The notes under the pieces are model-generated. The model was not told where the DNA came from. It did not search any database and saw only the letters and a list, made by a program, of their open reading frames with translations. 64,000 nucleotides of DNA from Emiliania huxleyi CCMP1516 (taxonomy: Eukaryota; Haptophyta; Isochrysidales; Noelaerhabdaceae), in contig NW_005200088.1 in the NCBI RefSeq assembly GCF_000372725.1, positions 277,709 through 341,708 on the forward strand, given 5' to 3'. The position numbers and the translations under genes are program-made. Every line of letters begins with the position of its first letter. The first letter of the stretch is position 1. Positions 40,923 through 49,594 of the stretch are shown piece by piece.

Positions 40923-41495
40923 TTGAAAGGGTGGGGAGCAGCCTGCCGTCAAGCAGCGCGCCGCGCAAGCCCGCTGCCGGCGACCCGATCGAGAGCTCGT
41001 AGTCATGGTACTATTCAGCGCGCCATCGCACCCGAGGCGGCCCGCCCTGGCCCTGTAGACCTTCCCAGAGAGCTTGGCGAGGCTGTACAGAATGCCAAGA
41101 GCATACTGGGCAGGCTCCCGTCGAGCGACGAGCCATGCTGGCTCGTCGCGGGCCGCGAGCTCGAAGACCCGCTCGGAGCTTCGCCCAGCCCGGCGAGCCC
41201 GCCCGCACGCCCGCGGCCGCAGACAGACATGGAAGACGAGCTTCCTGGCGTCTCTAGCCAGCGCTCACATGCCAAAAGACACCTCGCAGCGCGCGAGTCG
41301 TCACCGGAGCGGTACGCCTCGGCGCCGCGAGAGCAGCCGGTCGGCGTGGACACCAAGCGCGCGGCCGCCGGCCGGGCGCCTTCGCACCGACGGGGGCGCC
41401 GCGGCAGCAGAGAGCCCTCCACCCACCATACCGTTTTTATGGCGGGTGTCATAGTCCTCTCGTCTCTCTTGCTGCCGGTTTCCTCCCTCGTCTGA
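40923..41495 (+). CDS. Hypothetical tail-anchored protein
   Basis: The frame is open from about 40923 without a good ATG at the start, so an upstream exon is likely. Coding-like sequence includes PVDLPRELGEAVQNAKSILG and PSSDEPCWLVAGRELEDPLG, a disordered Arg/Ser-rich middle, and the C-terminal hydrophobic segment VFMAGVIVLSSLLLPVSSLV, which would be a tail anchor. No family recognised. Confidence 0.35.
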   Translation: MKGWGAACRQAARRASPLPATRSRARSHGTIQRAIAPEAARPGPVDLPRELGEAVQNAKSILGRLPSSDEPCWLVAGRELEDPLGASPSPASPPARPRPQTDMEDELPGVSSQRSHAKRHLAARESSPERYASAPREQPVGVDTKRAAAGRAPSHRRGRRGSREPSTHHTVFMAGVIVLSSLLLPVSSLV

Positions 41496-41609
41496 GTGCG
41501 CGGGTGCGTGCGGAAGGCCGGCGTCTCGTGCGTCAGCTTGAGGATCCCGCGCGGGCCTGTTCACAGGCAGCACGTGTGAAGAGGCAGGGTTTCGCGTCTC
41601 GCGAGTCGG

Positions 41610-41815
41610 CTCGAGGAGGCTGCGCGGTGGTGGTGATATGAGGCTGCGCGGTGGCGATGGCGGTGGCGGTGGCGGGGATGGCGGCGGCGGGGATGGCGGC
41701 GGCGGCGGCGGGGATGGCGGCGGGGATGGCGGTGGCGGCGAGGGTGGCGGGAGAGATGGCGGCGGAGGGGAGGGCGGCGGTGGAAACGGCGGTGGCGGAG
41801 ACGGTGGCGCGGGCG
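41610..41815. repeat. Low-complexity GGCGGN tract
   Basis: Degenerate GGCGGC/GGTGGC repeats; plus-strand frames read poly-Gly, minus-strand poly-Pro (SPPPP). It may belong to a minus-strand polyproline protein, but I could not define exons. Confidence 0.6.
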
Positions 41816-42484
41816 ACCACCCTTTGTGCAATCGCGCTTGTTACGCCTGATCGCATCATCGATTCATATCTTACGTCCGTCCCGCCGCCCGCCGCGCGGC
41901 CAGACTCCACATCACATAATTGTAAACGAACATTGATGGGAAGGCGAAACACAGTCCGACCAACGACTGGGACACCAACGCGGTATGGGTGGACGCTAGA
42001 CGGGCGATGACGGTCACACAGGAGCGACACACAGAACCACAAGACAAGACACTCAGCCAAACTGACTGCCACACATCCTGAGCTAACTTCCCTAGTCACC
42101 CGCGGCCGGACTCCATCCGGCACGCGTCGCTGGGCGCTCCGAAGGCTCAGCAAAAAGAAAAAAGACGGTACCTCCGTGCTTCATCGGCACCGCCTCTCCC
42201 ATTCGCTGTGCGCATCCGCCTCGCCACCTGCTCCACCACACGCACACCTGCTGCAGCGCACGGCCCCCACGCACGCGCTCTCCTCGACTGCGTCGTGGCC
42301 TGTCGCGCCACTCCGCCGCATCGCAAGCGCACGCCATCGCCGCCGCTTCAAGCAGGACACCACACTTTTGCGGCAGCGCAAGCACTGCGCTTCGCCGCCA
42401 CCTCTACGCCGCTCCAGCACGCATCTGCCACTGCGGTCCGCCGCGCCTCTGTGACTCCGGCGCTCCTCGCTCCCGCGCAGAACG
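41816..42484. other. 5' flank of the serC gene
   Basis: No firm gene. A frame at 42208-42480 (MRIRLATCSTTRTPAAAHGP) has the composition of an organelle transit peptide but is in another frame; an acceptor CCCGCGCAG at 42472-42480 could join such a leader to the serC start exon. Confidence 0.35.
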
Positions 42485-45388
42485 ATGCCCGACAAGCGGC
42501 CCGGCGACGCACTCCTCAACCCGGCGGCCTTCCCCGAGCCGAAGGTGCGGCCCAACAACCCGAACTTTGGGTCGGGCCCGTGCGCCAAGCGGCCCGGCTG
42601 GACCGGCGACGCCATCTCCGACGCGGCGCTCGGCCGCTCGCACCGCTCGTCGCTCGGCAAGGCGAAGCTGGCGGAGGCGATCCGACGGGACGCACGCGCT
42701 GCTCGGCCTGTTCACAGCTGCAGTGGAAGAGGCGCTTGGTGTTCACAGGCGATCGACGAGACGCACGCGCTGCTCGGCCTCCCCAAGGACTACCTCGTCG
42801 GCATCGTCCCCGCCTCCGACACAGGCGCCGTCGAGATGGTGATGTGGTCGATGCTCGGTGAGGGCCGGTCGACATTTGCCACTGGGAGCTGTGAACAGCG
42901 TCTCTTCACACCTCCTGCTGTGAATAGGCGAGCGGCCGGTCGACATTTGCCACTGGGAGCTGTGAACAGCGTCTCTTCACACCTCCTGCTGTGAATAGGC
43001 GAGCGGCCGGTCGACATTTGCCACTGGGAGCTGTGAACAGCGTCTCTTCACACCTCCTGCTGTGAATAGGCGAGCGGCCGGTCGACATTTGCCACTGGGA
43101 GTCCTTCGGCACGACCTGGCACAGCGACGCCGTCAAGGAGGGGATGGCGGCAAGGGACGGCCGCACTCACGGAAGACGCGGTCGTGTGGGTAGGTACAGC
43201 GACGCCGTCAAGGAGCTCAAGCTCGAGAAGGTCACAAACATCAAGGCGGAGTTTGGGGTGCTGCCGGACCTTTCCAAGACCGACGCCTCGCACGACATCC
43301 TCTTCACCATGAACGGGACCACCTCGGGCGTGCGCGTTCCGAGCCTCGACTGGATCCCGGCAGACCGCACGGGCCTCACCATCTGCGACGCCACCTCCGC
43401 CATCTTCGGCTTCGACATGCTCCCGTGGGAGAAGCTCGACGTGGTGACGTACTCGTGGCAAAAGGTGCCGCTCCATCTCCATGCACCCTCCGCGCGATTC
43501 CCTTACTCCAGCCAACCAGCCGACGCGGGCCACCCGCTATGCCACTCGACTCATTCCTTCCCGCGCCTAGTTCACTGAGCCACACGCCGACGGCGCCGCC
43601 TGCTCGTGGCAAAAGGAGCTGGCTCCACTCATTCGTTAGTCAATCAACCCACCGGCCGACGGCGCCGCCTGCTCGAAAGGTGCTCGGAGGCGAGGGGGCG
43701 CACGGCATGCTCATCCTCGGGCCTCGCGCCGCCGCGCGGCTGCAGTCATGTCCAGGACGCGTCCACGACATGTCCGAGACACGCCCCCCGTAGGCCTCGC
43801 GCCGTCGCGCGGCTCGAGTCGTACAAGCCGCCGCGCCCGCTGCCCAAGATCTTCCGGCTGTGCAAGGGCGACGGCACGCTCAACGGTGGCATCTTCAAGG
43901 GCGAGACGATCAACACGCCGTCGATGATGTGCGCCGACGACTACGCGGACTCGCTGCGGTGCTGCGGTGCGCTTGACTCATTGACCGGTTCACTGGGTGA
44001 GCGTCAGGTGCGTCGAGGACTACCTGGACGCGCTCCGATGGGCAAAGTCGATCGGCGGCCTCCCCGCCCTCCTCGCCAAGTCTGCGGCGAACTTCAAGGC
44101 CCGCGATGTAGCAGAGATGCGGCAGAGATGCAGCAGAGATGCGGCCGAGATGTGGCAGAGATGCGGCAGAGATGCGGCGGAGATGCAGCCGAGATGCAAC
44201 AGAGATGTGGCCGAGGCATCCCTCGCCGTCCTCGAGGGCAAAGGGCCCGGCCCGCACCTCTCCTAGTGGTGGTGGTGGTAGGTAGGTAAGCGACTCTTCT
44301 CGCACCCCTCCCGAGCACGGCCCGTGCCTCTCTTCCTCCAAGCACTCTCTTCCTCTCAAGCACCCTCTTCCTCCAAGCACTCTCTTCCTCCAAGCACTCT
44401 CCTCCTCTCAAGCACTCTCTCCCTCTCAAGCACTCTCTCCCTCTCAAGCACTCTCTTCCTCCAAGCACTCTCTTCCTCTCAAGCACCCTCTTCCTCCAAG
44501 CACTCTCTTCCTCCAAGCACTCTCTTCCTCTCAAGCACTCTCTCCCTCCAGGTCCTCGCCGACTTCGAGGCCAAGACGGGCTGGCTCGAGTTCCTCTGCG
44601 CCGTGCCGGAGCACCGCTCGAACACCTCCGTCTGCTTCAAGATGAAGGCGAGATCCCGCCGAGATCCCGCCGAGATCCCGCCGAGATACCCCACTCCCTC
44701 CCACCCCCTCCCTCTCCCTCCCTCCCTCTCCCTCTCCCTCTCCCTCCCACCCCCTCCCTCTCTGACCAAGGCGCCGAGCGGAGAGCCGATGGGCAGTGAC
44801 GCCGTCGCAAAGTTCCGAAAGCTGCTCGAGCAAAAGGGCGTCTGCTTCGACATCGGCGCACCCGCGCGACGCGCCGCCGATGTGCTAGTGTTGGTTCGTG
44901 ACTCAGTATGGAGCAATGCGTGCAGGCGCCTACCGCGACGCGCCGCCCGGGCTGCGCATCTGGTGCGGCGCGACGGTTGAGGCGTCGGACTTGCAGGCGC
45001 TCGGGCTGAGATGACCCGAGATGACCCGAGATCGTGATGGGGGGCATCCGACTTGCAGCGCACGGGGCGGTGGTGGAGTGTCGACACCCACCAGCACACC
45101 GTCCAGCGCCGCACTGTTGCATAACTGTTGCACAGTGTCGTCCACACCCACACCCACACAGACTGAGATGCATCTCTCGCTTGCCAGTCAGCCCACGCCA
45201 CTCTCCTCCCACACCTCTCCCCCTCGCACCCCCTTTCCCCCTTCCCCCCTTCCCCCCTTCCCCCCAGCCCCTCCTCACCTCCCTCCCTCCCTTCCTTCTC
45301 TCACCCACCCGGCGCCGGCACCACCCCTGTCCCACAGGCGCTCACCGGCTGGATGGAGTGGGCCTACGCGCAGGTGGCGGCCGCATGA
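42485..45388 (+). CDS. serC: Phosphoserine aminotransferase
   Basis: Eleven exons join in frame to 396 residues: 42485-42676, 42749-42857, 43070-43118, 43194-43464, 43680-43720, 43794-43928, 44008-44098, 44552-44647, 44771-44855, 44926-44996 and 45338-45388. The enzyme converts 3-phosphohydroxypyruvate and glutamate to phosphoserine in serine synthesis, using pyridoxal phosphate. Signature segments: [73 protein letters not shown], then VTYSWQK with the PLP-binding Lys, [16 protein letters not shown] and [11 protein letters not shown]. Length matches the family. Seven of ten introns have GC donors, and nearly all are bounded by duplicated exon edges; intron 2 is a triple introner array and intron 1 holds a reverse-oriented one. 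A transit peptide exon may lie upstream. Confidence 0.95.
42677..42748 (+). mobile_element. Introner-like element in reverse orientation (serC intron 1)
   Basis: The intron is a duplicated exon edge (GCGATCCGACGGGACGCACG...) followed by CTGTTCACAGCTGCAGTGGA and ending GGTGTTCACAG. Its reverse complement starts CTGTGAACA and contains GCGCCTCTTCCAC and CTGTGAACAG, the pattern of the other elements. Confidence 0.6.
42858..43069 (+). mobile_element. Triple introner-like array (serC intron 2)
   Basis: Three 71-bp units. Each holds a copy of the exon edge (GGCCGGTCGACATTTGCCAC) followed by CTGTGAACAGCGTCTCTTCA, CACCTCCTGCTGTGAATAG and GCGAG. Every unit carries its own G(T/C) donor and AG acceptor. 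Confidence 0.85.
44333..44545. repeat. 17-bp tandem repeat in serC intron 7
   Basis: CAAGCACTCTCTTCCTC units, with and without an extra TCT. Confidence 0.9.
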
Positions 45389-45741
45389 GGCGGCGCGAGA
45401 GGCGGCGAGGGCGGTGTGGCTCGGGGTCCGTCCACACAACGCCTTGTGTACCGGCCCGCGCCGGCGCTTGTGCAAGTACTTGTGCCGGCGCGCGTGGGCG
45501 GACTTCGGGCTTCGGAGCGGACGGACAGTAAGGTATTCGGAATATCGGGAGAGCACATGCCGAAGTGGGAGACCGGTAAGGAGACGACTGACGTGTACAC
45601 ATGAGAGTACGTGGCGAGTGCCGTACGACGTACCTTACACAAAGAAAAAAATGGCTGTACACGATGGCACCCCCATTTTGACGACTGGCAGTCCGGGACT
45701 GGAAAGATCACCCTTCCCTACCAAGAACCTGAACCCCCAAA
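45389..45741. other. Spacer between serC and the ankyrin/RING gene
   Basis: No gene seen. Confidence 0.4.
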
Positions 45742-47032
45742 ATGGTGATGGTACTTGATCTCGCGCCTCGCAGCGGCGCAGGGTCCCTGAGCTGCTCCGA
45801 CGCGGCCGTGCTAGCGGCTGAGCGTGGTGAGGAGGAAACGGTGCTGGCGTGGCTTGAGGGCGGCGGGCGGGCCGACGCGACGTACGAGAGAGGCGAGGCG
45901 AGCGGCTTCACGCTGCTGATCGCCGCCGCCCGCAACGGCCACGAGCGGGTGGTCGAGCTGCTGCTGCGGCGAGCGAGCGGCGGGCGAGGCGCGCCGGGCG
46001 GCGGACGCGGCGGCGCTGGAGGAGCAGAGGCGAGCCATTGCGGCGGAGGCGGAGGCGAAGCTGGCCGCTGAGCGCGCGGCAGCAGAGGAGACGCTGCGGG
46101 CGAGGGAGGCGGAGAGGCGAGCAGCAGAGGAGGCGCAGCGAGAGGAGCAGCGGGCGGCCGCGGCGGCGCGCAAAGCCGCTCAGGCAGAGGCGGCGCGGCG
46201 CGAGAAGGAGGCTGCGGACAGGAGGGCGGAGGAGGAGAAGGCGAGGCGGCGCGCAAAGGCGGCGGAGGCAACGGCGGCCAAGAAGGAGGCCAAGGCGAAG
46301 AAGAAGGAGGCCAAGAAGGCGCCGTCTGCCTGCACGCTCGAGGAGGAGCGGAGGGCGAAGGCTGCGGCAGAGCTTCGCGCGCAGGAGGAGAGGGCGGCGC
46401 AGCTGGCTGCTGAGCAGGAGTCGGCGAGGCGGGCGGAGCGGGAGGCGGCAGAGCTAGCGGGTGCGGCAGAGCGGGCGGCGCTGCGCGAGGATGCGGAGCT
46501 GGCAGAGGCGCTGCGCCGGTCAGAGGTGGATGCGGAGGAGGAGGCGTTGGCGCGTCGGGTGTCGCGGTGCGAGGAGGCGGTGAGCAGCGAGTCGACCGGC
46601 GGCGGCGGGGACTTGGTGCGGCGTGTCGAGAGGCTGGAGGCGAGCCTCGGCGCGGCGACCGAGGGCAGCCTCGAGGAGCGGGTCGGCGCCATCGAGCGCT
46701 TGATCGGGCCAGAGGCGGGAGAGGCGGCGGAGCAGCATCTGCCAGTCACCGAGCTGTTTGCAGCCGTCTCACTAGCCGACGCCGGCCTCGACACGGGGCG
46801 GCCGGCTGCCCCCGAGTCCACGATGGGGGGAGAGACCACGTGTATCGTGTGTTTCGCGAGAGTCAAGTCGCATGCTGCGGTTCCGTGCGGGCACTTGTGT
46901 GCTTGCGGGCCATGCTCTGAGCTGATGCAAGAGGGTCCTTACTGTCGCGAGCCAGTGATGATGTGGATGGTTCCGCGTCCCGGTCTAAAGATAGAGGGCC
47001 CACAGCGTCCTAATCTAAAATCTGAGGATTGA
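45742..47032 (+). pseudogene. Ankyrin/coiled-coil/RING protein with a frameshift and a lost zinc ligand
   Basis: The first frame (45742-about 45980) holds an ankyrin-type repeat: GEEETVLAWLEGGGRADATY, FTLLIAAARNGHERVVELLL. It is followed in the +1 frame by a long Ala/Glu/Arg coiled coil (LEEQRRAIAAEAEAKLAAER) that continues through 46526 into CIVCFARVKSHAAVPCGHLC, ACGPC, PYCREP, a C3HC4 RING. The join needs a one-base shift near 45975, and no intron fits. The seventh zinc ligand, usually Cys in CPxC, is Gly (EGPYC). Intact relatives would be E3 ubiquitin ligases. Either the gene is decaying or the sequence has an error plus an unusual RING. Confidence 0.65.
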
Positions 47033-47657
47033 GGATTCAGCCTTCGCTTTAGTGAGGCCAAAGTGAGTTTATGGATGGGTGAGAACGATGCGCGACACGA
47101 GGAGGCACACGCACCGACTCGTCGGCGACTCTGCTGCACGCCGTTTCAGAATTTTTCTCAGCGTGAGCGAGACGTGGAAGAGTGCCACCGTCGGGTAGGA
47201 CGGGTCGGCCCGGCGCATCGGAGTAGCCGTCGTGGTCGCGGCGAGCAGCGCCGGCCACTCCGGCGCCGCGTCGGCAACATGGGAGCATGTCCACCGCCAC
47301 TTCGCGGTCGCAGCGCTGTTTGTCGCCCAAAACGCCGCCTATCCCTCTGGCGGGCCAAAGATCGCCTCGCATGTCGATTTTGACTCGACGGGGGCATGGA
47401 GGCATCACGTCTCCATGCCCCCGTCAAGTCGGAGCCAGTCTGCGGCGACCACAGCGCTCACCGCAGGGATAGGCGAGCTTTTCAGAGTCAAGCGATTGCG
47501 CGAAATCCCACACTGGTGGATTTTGGGGCGCTGTGGGCCCCCTACTAAAGAGTAAAGTAGAGTTTAGACAAAACAACTCTCTCTCACAGCAGACAGGCTC
47601 GACACAGGTGCGAACTGGCGCGTGCTAGCACTATCACCGGCACACCACCGGAGCCGC
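47033..47657. other. Spacer with a strong hairpin and the start of a shared 3' block
   Basis: Besides the hairpin at 47387-47425, bases from about 47582 onward recur at 54606-54778. Confidence 0.5.
47387..47425. other. Perfect 15-bp inverted repeat
   Basis: GACGGGGGCATGGAG pairs with CTCCATGCCCCCGTC across a 9-base loop; GACT/AGTC extend it after one unpaired base on each side. Confidence 0.8.
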
Positions 47658-49214
47658 CTAAGCGACTCCGTTAAGAACGGCAATGCACTTAGCTCCGTGC
47701 ACAATGCCGCTGTCCCCGCACGCTAGCTCGTTCACCGTCTGCCACGCCACGCGCGCCTCGTTATCGGGAAGCGTCTCCTTGGGCCACGAGCTCCGTAGTT
47801 GCGCGCGGACGCCCCCAGCGAAAGCCATGGCGTCGCGTGTCGGCGGGCCGAAGTAGCGCTCGTCCTCCTTGGCGAAGGCCTCCGCGCTGCCAGGCATCTC
47901 TCCGGCGAGGGCGTCGGCCAGCTGCACGGCGCCGTCCTCCGCAGACACGCCGCAGCAGCGCTGCCAGTGGTCGTCGAGCGCGGAGGCCTGCGCCTCGTGC
48001 TGAAGGAGGCAGGCGCGGAGGGCAGTGTTGGCGGAGGCGACGCCTTCGGCCGCGGCCTCGAAGGGACCGTCCCCATCCTCGTCGGAGGAGAACCGTCTCC
48101 CGTGAGCTGGTCCCGTTGGCGGCGGGTAGGCCGGCACCTGGGTGGTGGGCTCGGGCGGCGAGGGCGGGGTCGACGGCGGTGGCCGGAATTCGCCTGCTCT
48201 CGGTCGTGGGAGCGAGCGGCCTCCGGGTGGTTCCTTTACACCCCCATACGCACTGCCGCCTGTTTCGGAAAAACGCACCCCGCTTGGCTGAACACGCCCC
48301 ACAGACAGGGACCTTCTCGGAATGCGGTAGAGGAGGGGCTCGCCACTCGCCCCGACGCGAGCGGTACCGCCGGCCGCGCCGCCATTCGCGCCGCCCGCAA
48401 AGGAAGCAGCGCAGCTGCCAGCAGCGCCGCACGCGACGCCCGCAAAGGAAGCAGCGCAGCCGCCAGCAGCGCCACACGCGACATAGCCCCCAGCGTAGCT
48501 CGCGGCAGCGCAGCAGGAATGAAGGGTGGAGTCGTCCCGGATGCTCTTAGAGAGGCTGATACCGGTACGACAAGGACAGCGACAGAATGGCGTTGCGCCA
48601 CAGGAGGAGCAGTGGCGGCAGCAGAGGGCAGAGACGGCAGAGGCAGGGGCGGCGGCTGCGGAGGTGGAGGGGGCGGAGGAGGTCGAGGCAAAGGCGGAGG
48701 CACAGGTGGGCTGCTGCTCAGGCTGCTGCTCAGGCTGCTGCTCGGGCTGCTGCTCGGGCTGCTGATCGGGCTGCTGCTCGGGCTGCTGCTCGGGCTGCTG
48801 CTCGGGCTGCTGCTCGGGCTGCTGCGAGGGCTGCTGCGAGGGCTGCTGCGAGGGCTGCTGCGAGGGCTGCTGCTCGGGCTGCTGCTCGGGCTGCTGCTCG
48901 GGCTGCTGCTCGGGCTGCTGCTCGGGCTGCTGCGAGGCGAGCCTTGTGCCTGGAGGTCGGGCCGTGGCAGCAGCAGGAGGCTCGGGGACCAGGCTGTCGC
49001 GTCGCAGCGGCCGGCCGGGAGAGCTCTGTTGGGGTTGGCGCTGGTCTAGGGCACCAGAGCGTCGTCCATCAGAGCGTGGCCCACCGGCCGGCAGCGCGTG
49101 TACCGAGCTGAAGTCCGTGCGACTGGTGCCTTCGGCAGCGGCCGCGGGCGGCTGCAGCCGCTGAGGATCTCCAGGTCGGCTCCCACGGTGGCAGCCGCCA
49201 AGGGCAGCCACCAT
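47658..49214 (-). CDS. Gln/Pro-repeat protein of unknown function
   Basis: Single-exon 518-residue product starting MVAALGGCHRGS. Residues about 95-170 are EQQP/SQQP tetrapeptide repeats (CTGCTCGGG-type 12-mers in DNA). A Cys/Ala region with the repeated CAASFAG motif follows. The C-terminal 130 residues look globular: ACLLQHEAQASALDDHWQRC, ADALAGEMPGSAEAFAKEDE, VAWQTVNELACGDSGIVHGA and KCIAVLNGVA before the stop. The final 27 codons and the 3' flank are duplicated at 54606-54778. No family recognised. Confidence 0.55.
   Translation of the reverse strand: MVAALGGCHRGSRPGDPQRLQPPAAAAEGTSRTDFSSVHALPAGGPRSDGRRSGALDQRQPQQSSPGRPLRRDSLVPEPPAAATARPPGTRLASQQPEQQPEQQPEQQPEQQPEQQPSQQPSQQPSQQPSQQPEQQPEQQPEQQPEQQPDQQPEQQPEQQPEQQPEQQPTCASAFASTSSAPSTSAAAAPASAVSALCCRHCSSCGATPFCRCPCRTGISLSKSIRDDSTLHSCCAAASYAGGYVACGAAGGCAASFAGVACGAAGSCAASFAGGANGGAAGGTARVGASGEPLLYRIPRRSLSVGRVQPSGVRFSETGGSAYGGVKEPPGGRSLPRPRAGEFRPPPSTPPSPPEPTTQVPAYPPPTGPAHGRRFSSDEDGDGPFEAAAEGVASANTALRACLLQHEAQASALDDHWQRCCGVSAEDGAVQLADALAGEMPGSAEAFAKEDERYFGPPTRDAMAFAGGVRAQLRSSWPKETLPDNEARVAWQTVNELACGDSGIVHGAKCIAVLNGVA
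48712..48935. repeat. 12-bp coding repeat (QQPE/QQPS)
   Basis: About 19 units of GGCTGCTGCTCG or GGCTGCTGCGAG, in frame within the minus-strand gene. Confidence 0.95.
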
Positions 49215-49594
49215 CGTGGGGACGCGCGAAACTTGTACGAGGTAAAGTAGAGATATAGAGGGGATCGCTCTTGCCTCGCGCTTCACGCTTGCGTTCGAAC
49301 CGATTCGTGCGATTCGAGTATCGAGCGGACTCGTGCAGTGACCAGTGTTACGCGGTTACTTTATTGTTCGGTGCGCAGCTCACAAAGTCCTCTTTCTCGA
49401 AAGGTAAGTGAGGCAAACGAGGACCCCAATATGAACCCCTGCGATGTCGCATGTGCTCGAGCTCAGAGAACACAGAAGCGCTCACGCGGCGCGGTGTTCG
49501 AACCAAACTTCGTCCACAATCGTGACGCCCCCAAGACGGCTAGGTGCCCGCGGCCCCGCGCGGCGACCCAGCAGGCTGTCAGCTCCGAGCCAGC
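49215..49594. other. Spacer
   Basis: No gene supported. Confidence 0.4.
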
